DNA of 64,000 nucleotides from JABJPM01 sp964344655 (GTDB lineage Archaea; Nanobdellota; Nanobdellia; SCGC-AAA011-G17; PNOQ01): assembly GCA_964344655.1 (NCBI GenBank), contig CAYFOF010000001.1, positions 1 to 64,000 on the forward strand, read 5' to 3'. The notes beneath the pieces are model-generated. The model was not told the origin of the DNA and did no database searches. It saw only the letters and a program-made list of their open reading frames with translations. Positions 16,490-24,958 of the stretch are shown one piece after another. The number at the start of each line of letters is the position of its first letter. The stretch's first letter is position 1. Both the position numbers and the translations under genes were made by a program.

Positions 16490-18178
16490 TTATTTCCTTT
16501 TCTTAAAGAAAAGAGAAAGGAAATAGATTATTATAACGATTAAAGCTATATCGCCAACGATCCAGAATACTGTTTTTGCTGTTTCACTTTCGAAAACATT
16601 TCCAACAGTCCATCCCGTAGGCAGGAATACTGTTCCGCTAGTTTCTTCGTTAGATTCACCAGCTAAACTATCTGTTGATTCTGTTTCTTCAGTTTCTTCA
16701 GATTCTGAAACTAAACATCCATTAACAGTTATTTTTTCTACGTAATTTTTTTGTTCACCCAAATCATCGTAGTAAAGAGTGAATGTTAATGCATATTCTT
16801 TGTTTTTCATTCCTTCTGGAATAGTAGCTTCTAGATATACAGTGTTATCATCATCTCGATCATCGTATCTTTCTAAATCGAATGTGTCAGAGAATACATC
16901 AATTCCAAGTTCTGAATTGTACATTCTTACTTTTACTGCATCGTCATCTTTATCTCCAACGTTTTGTACATCAACTTCTGCGTTGAAAAGATATCCACAT
17001 GAAACTACAGATGGATTAACCAAAATACTTTCAATTATTACTTTGTGATCTGGTCTTTCAACATCTATTTCTTCTATATCTTCTATACATTGGTGATCAT
17101 CGTTTCTGTATTCGTAAGCTTTAACGTGAACTTCGTATGTTCCGTCATCCCAATCATCTTCAACTTCTATTTCAAATGAAAAGGTTTCCACTTCATCTTC
17201 ATCTATATCAGTTTTTGAGCTTTTTTCACTCTCTAACTTTCTATCATCTCCACGTTCTGTTACCCAAACTTCTACGATTACATCATCGATATCTTCGTTA
17301 TCAGTATTTTCAATTTCAACATCTATTTGGATTATATCTCCTTGAGCAAATTCATCGTCATTTATATCGAATTCTTCAATTCTTAATTGACCTACATCGC
17401 AAAGATCGGATTCATCCAAAATATCGAAATCTTTTACTTTAACATCACGTTGATTTAATTCATCATCAGTTTTGTAAGCTTTTGTGTATAGATTGTAATT
17501 GTGATCTGGATCTAAATTATCATCTACATCTAATGAAACTGAAAATGTTTCTTCTATTCCATCATCAATTGTTTGATCGTAGGAATCTGCAAAAGCAACA
17601 ATTTGTTTTAAGTTTTCATCGTATAACCAAACTTCTACTCTTACATCAGTTAGATCTGCGGATCCATCATTTTCAACATCTAGATCAATTTCTAGGATAT
17701 TTCCTGCTCTCATTTGATCTGGAATATCGTCATATGAATCTGTATCAATGATATTTAAGTCACCAACACTTCCCACATATTGATCTACGAATACTGTAGC
17801 AAGAATTGTTGTTTGTGTTGTGTTTTCAGTTATAGTAATTGTTGATTCATATTCTCCCATTCTTGTAGAAAGAGGAACATTTACTGTTGCAGTTGTATCT
17901 GCTGAATCATTTGCAGGCACATCTACAGTACTTGGATCAAACGTTACTGTTCCATCAAACAAATATGTGCTTATGAATGCATTAGTGTATGTAAAATCAC
18001 TTGCAGAAAGCACGGTACCAGTTACAGCTGTTGCATCTGGATTTGTTAATGTTATTGTGGCATTTCCTGATTCGCCTTGACTTACAGTTCCAAAATCAAC
18101 TGGATTTGCACTCAAGTCAGCGTTTGCTAGCGTAGCTGATAGAATCAAAAACATTGCCATAAATATTAATTTTTTCAT
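16490..18178 (-). CDS. Large acidic surface protein with CARDB-like repeats and C-terminal anchor
   Basis: A 562 aa protein with a signal peptide at residues 1-20 (cut after ANA) and a first Ig-like domain at about 21-130. Three related beta-sandwich repeats follow (about 140-250, 262-370 and 385-490), each with the CARDB-like pattern of a long acidic strand, a VE-V-N-D/T turn and a Y-V-KAY-like end. A Ser/Thr/Glu linker (490-525) and a terminal membrane helix (about 535-557) with a KKRK tail finish it. The very acidic composition and linker-helix-basic tail fit an S-layer or surface-anchored protein. A GGAGGA site precedes the ATG and a TATA box (near 18231-18240) lies upstream. The archaeosortase-like gene is divergent, and this is its most obvious candidate substrate. 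Confidence 0.8.
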   Translation of the reverse strand: MKKLIFMAMFLILSATLANADLSANPVDFGTVSQGESGNATITLTNPDATAVTGTVLSASDFTYTNAFISTYLFDGTVTFDPSTVDVPANDSADTTATVNVPLSTRMGEYESTITITENTTQTTILATVFVDQYVGSVGDLNIIDTDSYDDIPDQMRAGNILEIDLDVENDGSADLTDVRVEVWLYDENLKQIVAFADSYDQTIDDGIEETFSVSLDVDDNLDPDHNYNLYTKAYKTDDELNQRDVKVKDFDILDESDLCDVGQLRIEEFDINDDEFAQGDIIQIDVEIENTDNEDIDDVIVEVWVTERGDDRKLESEKSSKTDIDEDEVETFSFEIEVEDDWDDGTYEVHVKAYEYRNDDHQCIEDIEEIDVERPDHKVIIESILVNPSVVSCGYLFNAEVDVQNVGDKDDDAVKVRMYNSELGIDVFSDTFDLERYDDRDDDNTVYLEATIPEGMKNKEYALTFTLYYDDLGEQKNYVEKITVNGCLVSESEETEETESTDSLAGESNEETSGTVFLPTGWTVGNVFESETAKTVFWIVGDIALIVIIIYFLSLFFKKRK

Positions 18179-18249
18179 CTTTTATCCTCCAAAATTATAA
18201 TTTTGTTACACTTCTAGAGTTGTAAATTGATTTATAAATCTTACTAAAG

Positions 18250-18260
18250 CTTATAAATTA
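18250..18260 (+). promoter_or_regulatory. TATA box of the archaeosortase-like gene
   Basis: CTTATAAATTA lies 20-30 nt before the ATG at 18280, so transcription should begin at the ATG and the mRNA is leaderless. This rules against the upstream in-frame TTG at 18262, which would sit within the promoter. Confidence 0.55.
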
Positions 18261-18279
18261 GTTGAAATTTAGTGGAATT

Positions 18280-18792
18280 ATGAAATATTACTGGAGTTTA
18301 AGTTTTCGTTTGTTTATTGCAGTTATTTTTACTGTTTTTTATGATGTTTTTTACTCAATTATTTATCCCTTGACAGTTTATCCAGCTTATTTTTTTACTA
18401 ATTTGTTTTATGGTGCTTATTTAGTTGGAAATTCTATTTTTGTTTCTGGGAATGTTGTGAATATTATCCCTGCTTGTGTTGCGGGAATTGCTTATTCATT
18501 ATTATTGTTTTTAATATTATTTACTAAAGGGATTAGTTTTGGAAAAGGTTTGAAAATGTTTGTTGTTGGAAGTTTGTTAATTTTAGTTATGAATGTTTTA
18601 CGTATTGATTTATTGATTTATGTTTTAGTTGAGTTTGGATCTGATTTATTTGATAAAGTGCATTTAGTATTTTGGAATTTTATTTCTGGGTTGTATGTTG
18701 CTTTTGTTTGGATATTTTTAGTTAAGAAGTTTAGAGTTTCTTCTATTCCTATTGTTTCAGATGTTAAGTATTTATATACTTCTATAAAGTAG
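18280..18792 (+). CDS. Exosortase/archaeosortase-family membrane transpeptidase
   Basis: A 170 aa, almost wholly hydrophobic protein with about five to six membrane segments. The three catalytic residues of the exosortase/archaeosortase superfamily can be placed: Cys66 in IIPACVAGIAY, Arg108 in NVLRIDLL, and His128 in DKVHLVFWN, in the order and membrane context expected. These enzymes cut a C-terminal sorting signal (motif, membrane helix, basic tail) from surface proteins and may transfer them to a lipid or glycan. The gene is divergent from the 562 aa surface protein, which has such a tail. The protein is shorter than most archaeosortases. The start at 18280 is set by the TATA position. 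Confidence 0.8.
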   Translation: MKYYWSLSFRLFIAVIFTVFYDVFYSIIYPLTVYPAYFFTNLFYGAYLVGNSIFVSGNVVNIIPACVAGIAYSLLLFLILFTKGISFGKGLKMFVVGSLLILVMNVLRIDLLIYVLVEFGSDLFDKVHLVFWNFISGLYVAFVWIFLVKKFRVSSIPIVSDVKYLYTSIK

Positions 18793-18838
18793 TTACTTAT
18801 GGAAAGCTTTTTAAATAAATTATTTTTCTTTTTGTAAA

Positions 18839-19780
18839 ATGTATAATTCATTATATGATGCTTTGGAAAGGATTTATCCTGAATGGAATGGAAAAAACAT
18901 TCCAGAAGATTTCAGGAAAGGAATGTCCAATCTAGAGAATTTACTAAAAAATTTAGAAGAATTACATGAAATGCCCTTGATTATTGAAGAGGGATTAACT
19001 CCCTTTGAAATTTCTAATATTTTAGGATTTGGAAGAAAAGATGCAAAAGAAAAGGGGAATTTAAGATCATATGATACAGTCCATAGGGAAGTGAAAAATG
19101 GTATAAATTGGATTTTAACTCCTGCCAGAATTATTACATTAGCATTAGAATATAAACAACAAGTAGCAGATCCTGTAGTGGCGCAAGATTTATTATTAGA
19201 TTCTATTGATTTTGCTTTGGGAGTTTATCAAAATCCTGATTTAGTTTTAGAAAGTACTGGGCAATTTAGAGAAAGAATATTAGAGAAAAATTCAATGATG
19301 TTGTTTCACCATCATTCATTTAATACAGATGGTGTTTCTATGCATGCTTATCAACCTAGAAATTCACGTTCAACAGTAGAAACATTATTATCTTTAACTG
19401 ATGGGAATCCAGTCACTTTTATTGCAATAGCAAATGGGGGTGTTCCGGCAGGGATGGACGTTTTTTTAAGGTATAGGGATGAAATTTTATCTCCTGATGG
19501 CCTTACTTTTTACTCAACAAAACTATCTTGCTATAAAGACGGGAGAGTAGGGAAAAAAAGACCAAAAATAAAACCTTGGGAAATCAGAAATTTACATGAA
19601 ATCACTGGTGCGAAACCAATTGTTCTTTTTGATGAAGATGTTAATTCTGGTGAAACATTGGCTAGGGCTAGAGATTTTTTTAGGAAATACTTTCCAGAGA
19701 ATAAAATAATTGTTGAGACAAATATGGGTAGTCCGGACGAGGTAGATTATTTTTCTAAATCTAAAAGATTGTCTATGTAA
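18839..19780 (+). CDS. Phosphoribosyltransferase-like protein
   Basis: A 313 aa protein. The C-terminal half has a PRTase fold: PVTFIAIANGGVPAGMDVF resembles the PPi-loop strand and helix, and IVLFDEDVNSGETLARAR is the PRPP-binding signature (acidic pair, then S/T-G-x-T). The N-terminal 150 residues are helical and unfamiliar, with several charged segments. The substrate base is unknown; it could also be a regulatory PRTase relative. A TATA-like TTTTTAAATAAA lies about 28 nt before the ATG. It converges with the membrane-protein gene, overlapping by 8 nt. Confidence 0.7.
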   Translation: MYNSLYDALERIYPEWNGKNIPEDFRKGMSNLENLLKNLEELHEMPLIIEEGLTPFEISNILGFGRKDAKEKGNLRSYDTVHREVKNGINWILTPARIITLALEYKQQVADPVVAQDLLLDSIDFALGVYQNPDLVLESTGQFRERILEKNSMMLFHHHSFNTDGVSMHAYQPRNSRSTVETLLSLTDGNPVTFIAIANGGVPAGMDVFLRYRDEILSPDGLTFYSTKLSCYKDGRVGKKRPKIKPWEIRNLHEITGAKPIVLFDEDVNSGETLARARDFFRKYFPENKIIVETNMGSPDEVDYFSKSKRLSM

Positions 19781-20228
19781 GGGAATAAATTCCTAAAGAA
19801 GCTAGTGTTACTAATATTCCTGCGATCACTACTCCTAAAGCAATTGTTATGTAAGACTTTTTTCTATTTAATTTGAATAACCAGGCTGCTAAAGATCCAG
19901 TGTATGCTCCAGTTCCGGGAAGAGGAATAGCTACTAGTAAAAGCAAGGCAGGATATTCCCATTTTGTTCCAATTCTGTGTTCGATTTTTCTTCTTGTCCT
20001 GTTAATTATTTTTGAGAATAAAATTCTGTAAAACTTTTTTGTCATAAATTTTTCATGTAAAAAATCTAGGAATAAAAATATAATTGGAATTATTAAGATA
20101 TTTGCTAAAACACATAACATGAATATTACTCCAATTGGTGCTCCAGAAGACATTGCTAATGGAATTCCACCACGTAGTTCAGAAATTGGTAGAGCACTTA
20201 GTATTATTCCGTAAATTAAATTGTTCAT
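19773..20228 (-). CDS. Small multidrug export protein family (COG2426-like)
   Basis: A 151 aa membrane protein resembling the Sm_multidrug_ex family. ISELRGGIPLAMSSGAP at residues about 16-32 is the conserved N-terminal loop, and VAIPLPGTGAYTGSLAAW at about 99-117 is the second conserved loop. There are four membrane segments. The two loops are internally similar (re-entrant-like pattern, as in the DedA/SNARE-associated group). The transport substrate is not established for the family. Confidence 0.8.
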   Translation of the reverse strand: MNNLIYGIILSALPISELRGGIPLAMSSGAPIGVIFMLCVLANILIIPIIFLFLDFLHEKFMTKKFYRILFSKIINRTRRKIEHRIGTKWEYPALLLLVAIPLPGTGAYTGSLAAWLFKLNRKKSYITIALGVVIAGILVTLASLGIYSLT

Positions 20229-20267
20229 AAAATTAAATTAAATAATTCATTTAATTAGTTTGTGGTA

Positions 20268-21107
20268 TTATTTATCAGAACCTTGGAAAACTAAAAGATC
20301 TTCTGTTGTTAGTTTTTTCTTTTTCTTTAATTTTTCTTCAACTTCTTTTGTTTTTTCTTCAAGTATTTTTGTGTTTTCTTTTTTAACTTTGAAATCCTGT
20401 TCTATTTTCATGCCTTTAGCGTCTTTTAATTTTTCTTTTAGTTCAGAATTTATTTTTGAGAATTTATTTTTTGAATCTATGAAATTTTCAAATGCTTTTT
20501 CTTGTTTTTTCTTTAAATCATTAATTTGTTTTGTTAGTTTTCTAAATTCTTCATAGTTTGGTTTGTTATCTTTTATTTCTTTTTGTAATTTTTTATGACA
20601 TTCTTCTGCTTTATCTTTTGCTTCTTTGATTTTGTCTGAAACTTCTTTTAATTCTTTGAATAATCCTTGGACGTCTCCAGCTTCAGCCATTTGTTTTTTA
20701 AGATGTCTTATTTGAGTCATAATTTTCTTTTCTTTTTCAAAAGATAATGCTTCAGTTTGAATAGAATAATCTAGAGCTTCAATTTGTTTTGAAATTTCTC
20801 CAGGATTGAATGTGATTTTTTTATCTTTCAATATTTTTTGTTTTTCAGAATTTAATTTTTTGAATTTGGATATTAACTCTTTTACTTTTTTATTGTATTT
20901 ATCTCTTTCAGCTTTTAATTTTTGAACTTCTTTATTGTCAGTGTCTTTAGAAAACTTAATTTTTTTAATTTGAGAAATTAATTTAGAAACTTCTTTTTTT
21001 AGACTTTCTTTTTCTGTAAACCACTCCTCTTTTTCTGCATTTAATTTGTTGAGTGTGTTTTTCAGTTCAGTAATTCCCTTTTTCAGTTCTTTTTCCGATG
21101 TCATCAT
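20268..21107 (-). CDS. Long coiled-coil protein (COG1340-like)
   Basis: A 279 aa protein that is almost entirely heptad-like Lys/Glu/Leu sequence, with a short break near GDVQGLF (residues about 145-151) and a terminal KLTTEDLLVFQG motif seen in archaeal COG1340 coiled-coil proteins. The function is unknown; related proteins sit near translation and replication genes. It follows L12 by 44 nt on the same strand, so it may be at the end of the L1-L10-L12 transcript. Two adjacent start Met codons are possible. Confidence 0.8.
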   Translation of the reverse strand: MMTSEKELKKGITELKNTLNKLNAEKEEWFTEKESLKKEVSKLISQIKKIKFSKDTDNKEVQKLKAERDKYNKKVKELISKFKKLNSEKQKILKDKKITFNPGEISKQIEALDYSIQTEALSFEKEKKIMTQIRHLKKQMAEAGDVQGLFKELKEVSDKIKEAKDKAEECHKKLQKEIKDNKPNYEEFRKLTKQINDLKKKQEKAFENFIDSKNKFSKINSELKEKLKDAKGMKIEQDFKVKKENTKILEEKTKEVEEKLKKKKKLTTEDLLVFQGSDK

Positions 21108-21151
21108 TTATTGCGTCTGTTTTAAAAATAAAAAAATAAAGAAAGAAAAGT

Positions 21152-21451
21152 TTATCCGAAAAGAGCTCCTAGTCCTGCTGCCGCTTGACCATCGTCTTCT
21201 TTCTTTTCTTCTTTCTTTTCTTCAGCTTCTGGAGCTGCTTCTTCAGTTGCTGCTGCGGCTGGCGCTGCACTAACTGTAGCTGCTTCTTTAATTGCTTGCT
21301 CGATATCTACTCCATCAAGTGCCGCAACTAATGCTTTGATTTTTGAATCGTCTGCTGTTGCTCCTGCAGCTGTTAAAACTTTTTTCAAGCTTTCTTCATT
21401 GATTTCATTACCAGATTTGTGAATGAGTAATGCTGCATATATTAATTCCAT
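21152..21451 (-). CDS. rpl12: 50S ribosomal protein L12 (P1/P2 type)
   Basis: The stalk protein that recruits translational GTPases. A 99 aa protein with an N-terminal dimerisation domain (MELIYAALLIHKSG), an Ala-rich then Glu/Lys-rich hinge, and the conserved C-terminal tail AAAGLGALFG. It starts 1 nt after L10 ends, in the usual archaeal L1-L10-L12 order. AGGAGGA precedes the ATG. Confidence 0.97.
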   Translation of the reverse strand: MELIYAALLIHKSGNEINEESLKKVLTAAGATADDSKIKALVAALDGVDIEQAIKEAATVSAAPAAAATEEAAPEAEEKKEEKKEDDGQAAAGLGALFG

Positions 21452-21452
21452 T

Positions 21453-22523
21453 TTATCCTCCTATACTATCCTGTTTCAATTGATCTAAAAGTTGCTCGGC
21501 TTGTTTTACTGATTCTTCTGAGTAACCGCTTTGATCTGTCGTTTCTTTTGATTTTTGATCTTCCTTCGGAGCCTCTTCTGTTTTTGGCTCTTCAGTTTTT
21601 TCTTCGGCTTTAGGTTCTTCTTTTGGAACTTCTTCTTGTTTCGGTTCTTCTGATTTCTCTTCAGCCTTTGGTTCTTCCTTTGGAGTTTCTTCTGCTTTAG
21701 GTTCTTCTTCGGTTTTTTCTTCAGATTTCTCTTCAGCAGGAGTTTCATCTTCTGGAAGTTTTGATTCTATTGAAAGTTTTTCTCTTTCAGCTTTTTGTAA
21801 CAAGATTTCAACAGTTTCTTTTGTTGGATATGCTACGAAAACTGCAAGATTGAGTGCTTCAGAAGCTGCTACTTTGATTCTATCTAGGTATTCAGCTTCG
21901 TCAATAGATAATATTTCGCTATCAAATACGTCTCCGTTTTGATAAATTGCTTTTATGTTTAATCCGATTTCCATCGGTTCGATTCCGAATTTAGCAAGCA
22001 TATCGGATTGTGCTTGAGAAATTTCTTCATCTTTTTTCACAATTGTTGCTTCTTCTTTTATTACAACTTTTCCATCTTCAATTGCGGCCTTAATTCCCGC
22101 AGCACCTAGTTCTCCAATAATTGGACCCGGTGCAAATGGAGTTGGACCCTCAGGTACTTTCAAATCTTTTGGAGCTATTTGTCCAGGTTTAGCTGCAGTA
22201 GAGGATTTATTTTTATCCAATGTTTTTGCTATTTTGAAAGCATCTTGAGTTGTGAATATTAATGCTGGCATTGAGTTTTCTAGATATTTTTCTAGTTTTT
22301 CTATGCCTTTCTTTTTTTCTTTTACTTTTTCCAAAGCTAATTTTATTAATGATTTCTTAGCTACAATTACATTAAGATTATCTCTTAACTTGTGTTTTAT
22401 TTTTTGGAATTGAGCAGAAGGTAAATTTGTTAGGTCTATAATTCCAATTATGTTTTCTGATTCAAGTTTTTTAATTAACTCTGCAACTACTTGCTTTTTC
22501 TTGTCAGAAACGTGGGCTTTCAT
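21453..22523 (-). CDS. rpl10: 50S ribosomal protein L10 (P0), with extended Lys/Glu/Pro tail
   Basis: The stalk base that anchors L12 dimers and binds 23S rRNA next to L11. The first 250 of 356 residues align with archaeal P0. Residues about 255-335 are a low-complexity array of EEPKAEE / EEKSEEP / KEEPKAEE units. Unlike most archaeal P0 proteins, the end is not the GLGALFG-like tail but EQLLDQLKQDSIGG, which may be a final L12-type helix. It overlaps L1 by 4 nt. Confidence 0.95.
   Translation of the reverse strand: MKAHVSDKKKQVVAELIKKLESENIIGIIDLTNLPSAQFQKIKHKLRDNLNVIVAKKSLIKLALEKVKEKKKGIEKLEKYLENSMPALIFTTQDAFKIAKTLDKNKSSTAAKPGQIAPKDLKVPEGPTPFAPGPIIGELGAAGIKAAIEDGKVVIKEEATIVKKDEEISQAQSDMLAKFGIEPMEIGLNIKAIYQNGDVFDSEILSIDEAEYLDRIKVAASEALNLAVFVAYPTKETVEILLQKAEREKLSIESKLPEDETPAEEKSEEKTEEEPKAEETPKEEPKAEEKSEEPKQEEVPKEEPKAEEKTEEPKTEEAPKEDQKSKETTDQSGYSEESVKQAEQLLDQLKQDSIGG
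21530..21745 (-). repeat. Degenerate repeats in the L10 tail
   Basis: About ten imperfect units encoding Glu/Lys/Pro/Ala runs (GGTTCTTC-type and TTTTCTTC-type words on the plus strand) form the L10 tail. Repeats of this kind expand and contract by slippage, so length may vary between strains. Confidence 0.7.
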
Positions 22524-23212
22524 TCTTTCTTAGCCTCCTCTTTGGTTTTTGGACCTTTTTCTGTGATTTCTACACTTTTACTCATTGTAAATTTAATTAA
22601 TAATGATTTTATGTTTGCTTTTTCTTGTGGCAATTCATGTGTTACTGTGTTAAAAATTGAATTAATATTATCTGTAAGATCTTCATCAGACATTGATTCA
22701 TTTCCTGCTACTGTCTTTATGCTGGGTTGATCTTTTGTTTGTAATCTTGCCGTGCTTTGTAATCTAGCTAGTAATGGCTCTAAATCTGCAGTAGGAGGCA
22801 CAATACATCCTGCTTTTGGATTTGGCATTTTTCCTATTGGGGCTAGAACTCTACCAAATTTTGCACCGATATCTGCCATTAGGTTTGCTTGTGCAACAAA
22901 ATAATCGTATTCTCTAGCTAATTTTTTTAGAGCTTTTTTGTCTTTTACTATTACGTCAAATTCTTCGCTTAGAATTACTTTATCGAAAATTTTTGCTTTT
23001 GTTGCTAATTCTTTTCCAACTAGGGCACAAATTTTTGGTTTTTTTCCAGTTTCTTTAGGAAGTTGTAAATATAAATCTATTTTTTGATCTGGATTTTTCT
23101 TTAAATCTATTTTTGATAAATTAATAGAAACATCTAATGTTTGTGGGAATTTTCTTTGTTTTGAGATTTCCCTTAATTTTTTTACTGAATCTAATATAGC
23201 TTTTTTGTTCAT
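22520..23212 (-). CDS. rpl1: 50S ribosomal protein L1
   Basis: A two-domain L1-stalk protein involved in E-site tRNA release. A 230 aa protein with the conserved FGRVLAPIGKMPNPKAGC segment near residues 139-156. It is the first gene of the L1-L10-L12 operon; L11 is not here but at 34900 beside Spt5. In methanogens L1 represses its own mRNA, and the leader here has a small hairpin next to the ribosome binding site, which is compatible but unproven. Confidence 0.97.
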   Translation of the reverse strand: MNKKAILDSVKKLREISKQRKFPQTLDVSINLSKIDLKKNPDQKIDLYLQLPKETGKKPKICALVGKELATKAKIFDKVILSEEFDVIVKDKKALKKLAREYDYFVAQANLMADIGAKFGRVLAPIGKMPNPKAGCIVPPTADLEPLLARLQSTARLQTKDQPSIKTVAGNESMSDEDLTDNINSIFNTVTHELPQEKANIKSLLIKFTMSKSVEITEKGPKTKEEAKKE

Positions 23213-23276
23213 TTATTTCCCTCCTACATTACGTAGTCATAATGGGTATTTTGTTTGGTTTTGGTTTGTTTATAAA
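23213..23276 (-). promoter_or_regulatory. Promoter and leader of the L1 operon
   Basis: TTTATAAA at 23269-23276 predicts a start near 23245 and a leader of about 32 nt, unusual in this window where first genes look leaderless. The leader carries a strong GGAGGG site directly after a CTAC/GTAG mini-hairpin (loop GTAAT). A leader is needed if L1 autoregulates as in methanogens. Confidence 0.5.
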
Positions 23277-23278
23277 GC

Positions 23279-23788
23279 TTACTGTTTAGAAAGTTCGTAT
23301 ACATACAATGTTTCATAAGGTATTTTTTCTTCTGAAAGTTTTTTAGTTTTAAAGCCTTTTAGTATGATTTTCATGTTTGGGGTTAGAGAAGAGAATAAAA
23401 GTAATATTTTTCCGTTTTCTTCTAGGTGATTTTTGGCTTGTTTTAGAAATTTTATTATTATTTCATTGCCTTTTTTTCCGCCAGTTGTAGCTAGTTTGGA
23501 ATCTTCGGGTTCTCTTTTATCTTCTGGGAGATAAGGAGGATTGAATATTATTAAATCAAATTTTCCTTTTACTTTTTCAAATAAATTAGACCGGAGTGTT
23601 TTTATATTTTTTAGGTTTAAACATTCTTTATTAATATCTACTGCTAAAACGTCTGCACCTTGTTCTTTTGCAGTTATTGCTTGGATCCCAGATCCTGTTC
23701 CCATGTCTAGAACTTTCATACCTTTTTTTGCATAAATCTTTACTTGTTTTTGGAGTAAGTAAGAATCTTCAGCTGGTTGGTAAATCAT
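23279..23788 (-). CDS. HemK2/Mtq2-like protein methyltransferase
   Basis: A SAM-dependent methyltransferase of 169 aa. It starts MIYQPAEDSYLL, which is typical of the archaeal/eukaryal HemK2 group; VLDMGTGSGIQ is the SAM-binding loop, and NPPYLP is the catalytic NPPY motif that holds a glutamine or asparagine side chain. The expected role is methylation of the GGQ glutamine of release factor aRF1, by homology. Its start overlaps the end of the preceding small gene by 4 nt. Confidence 0.88.
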   Translation of the reverse strand: MIYQPAEDSYLLQKQVKIYAKKGMKVLDMGTGSGIQAITAKEQGADVLAVDINKECLNLKNIKTLRSNLFEKVKGKFDLIIFNPPYLPEDKREPEDSKLATTGGKKGNEIIIKFLKQAKNHLEENGKILLLFSSLTPNMKIILKGFKTKKLSEEKIPYETLYVYELSKQ

Positions 23789-24045
23789 TTTTTCCTAGGT
23801 ACGTATCCCTCTCCGATTGAATTTAGAACAACTTCTCCATTATGTATTTGCTCACTTCTTCTTTTCATTGCATCACGTAAAAAATTATGATCTATAATTT
23901 TTAGTTTTTTTCTAACTTCTTCATCATCCATTTCTAATAAACTTCTTGGTGTATTTTCTCTAATTTCTCGAGATTCTTGCATTGTGTAAAATCTTTTTCC
24001 CCTGTATCCGTAGTGTTGTTCATATCCTTTCATTTTACCTCCCAT
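23785..24045 (-). CDS. Small hypothetical protein
   Basis: An 86 aa basic/acidic mixed protein, predicted helical and soluble, with no known motif. It has an alternative start at the second Met (24033), directly after the stop codon of the upstream gene; GGGAGG overlaps the junction and could serve either start poorly. It is coupled on both sides (overlaps with the upstream orphan and with the methyltransferase). It is probably lineage-specific. Confidence 0.6.
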   Translation of the reverse strand: MGGKMKGYEQHYGYRGKRFYTMQESREIRENTPRSLLEMDDEEVRKKLKIIDHNFLRDAMKRRSEQIHNGEVVLNSIGEGYVPRKK

Positions 24046-24409
24046 CTAAAGAGGGATTAGATTGTATTTCAGAACTTCTTCTCTTTAGAGTTTCCCAAAG
24101 GGTATCAATATCATCTTCTGGTAGAACTAATTTTTCTAATTCCCTTATTTCAATATCTGTTTTTTTTACAATTGTTTCTACGATATGGTATTGCGCCTCA
24201 GGTAAAAGTTCTTTTAAGGGAGAAAGTATTTGTTCTTTTAATTCCCTTATCCTTATTTGTTGAGCATAATATTGTTCAAACCCCCGCTCTATCTCTGTTC
24301 TATTTTTAGGATCATCCATATAGTCTGATCCTTTTGTTTGTCTTATTTCAGAAATATACATCGCACGATGATAGATTCTATCTCCTTCTACTATTTTTAA
24401 TTTTGTCAT
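24035..24409 (-). CDS. Hypothetical protein with IVEGDRI N-terminus
   Basis: A 124 aa protein of unknown family, charged, with a helical region at about 45-100. The N-terminal KLKIVEGDRIYHRAMYISEI resembles the start of the 260 aa protein at 25186 (LGIVQGDRIVPVTTKRI), suggesting a shared N-terminal module. A TATA-like TTTATAAA upstream and an ATG close behind suggest a leaderless first gene of a three-gene unit ending in the HemK-like methyltransferase. Confidence 0.6.
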   Translation of the reverse strand: MTKLKIVEGDRIYHRAMYISEIRQTKGSDYMDDPKNRTEIERGFEQYYAQQIRIRELKEQILSPLKELLPEAQYHIVETIVKKTDIEIRELEKLVLPEDDIDTLWETLKRRSSEIQSNPSLDGR

Positions 24410-24441
24410 TTTATCATAGATCCATTCAAATTTATAAAGAT

Positions 24442-24897
24442 TTATTTAATTTCCTTGAAGTAATCTTCTACTCTTTCTAAAATATTTTTGAGATAGAATT
24501 CCTTTATTTGTTTTTTGAATATTGTGTGAAGTTCTTCGAACTCTGCAATTCTGTATTGGTTTCTAATATTTTCTACTAAATAAATATCTCTTAGCCTTTT
24601 TAGTTGTCTTCTAACATTTGAAGATGCAATTCCTTTTAGTGGAAGTTTTTGTTTTTTTCTTGAAGCAATTACTTTTTCTTTTATTTCTTCAGAATTCATT
24701 AAAAGTTGTTCATTTTTGTTGTCCATTAATACTTGTAAAATATCTACTATTATATCTCTAGAATCTCCGGGTTGTAATAATCCAATTGATAAACAAATTT
24801 TTCTTGTTAAATCTCTTTGAGAATTTGTTGAAGGTTTTTCATACCTTCTTAATGTTATTTCTGATAGTGGTGTATCTTTTGAAATAGTTTTAGCCAT
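24442..24897 (-). CDS. Winged-helix DNA-binding regulator
   Basis: A 151 aa protein from the ATG at 24897; the Met four codons upstream is less likely because the TATA box is only about 12 nt from it. Residues about 10-100 are helical with a region LKGIASSNVRRQLKRLRDI that looks like the recognition helix of a wHTH. The KTISKDTPLSEITLRRYEKP opening recalls proteins conserved across DPANN genomes. The promoter carries the tandem AGCTTGCC element found also before nre and a micro-ORF operon, so this protein is a candidate autoregulator of that set (inference). Confidence 0.65.
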   Translation of the reverse strand: MAKTISKDTPLSEITLRRYEKPSTNSQRDLTRKICLSIGLLQPGDSRDIIVDILQVLMDNKNEQLLMNSEEIKEKVIASRKKQKLPLKGIASSNVRRQLKRLRDIYLVENIRNQYRIAEFEELHTIFKKQIKEFYLKNILERVEDYFKEIK

Positions 24898-24918
24898 GCC
24901 AATAATCATTAATCAATG

Positions 24919-24958
24919 TTTATAAATTGTCTCTCGGTCTTTGGCAAGCTGGCAAGCT
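24919..24958 (-). promoter_or_regulatory. HTH-gene promoter with tandem AGCTTGCC element
   Basis: Read on the minus strand, AGCTTGCCAGCTTGCCAAA (24958-24940) stands upstream of the TATA box ATTTATAAA (24927-24919). The space from the GCTTGCCAAA-plus-2 unit to the TATA is 10 nt, identical to the nre and 27480 promoters. The 19-nt sequence is the exact reverse complement of 27480-27498 on the plus strand. Confidence 0.65.

Noticed and set aside
21506..21748. Lysine-rich 80-aa ORF in another frame of the L10 tail
   Set aside because: It is the shifted-frame shadow of the Glu/Lys/Pro repeats in L10; it has no separate start signal.
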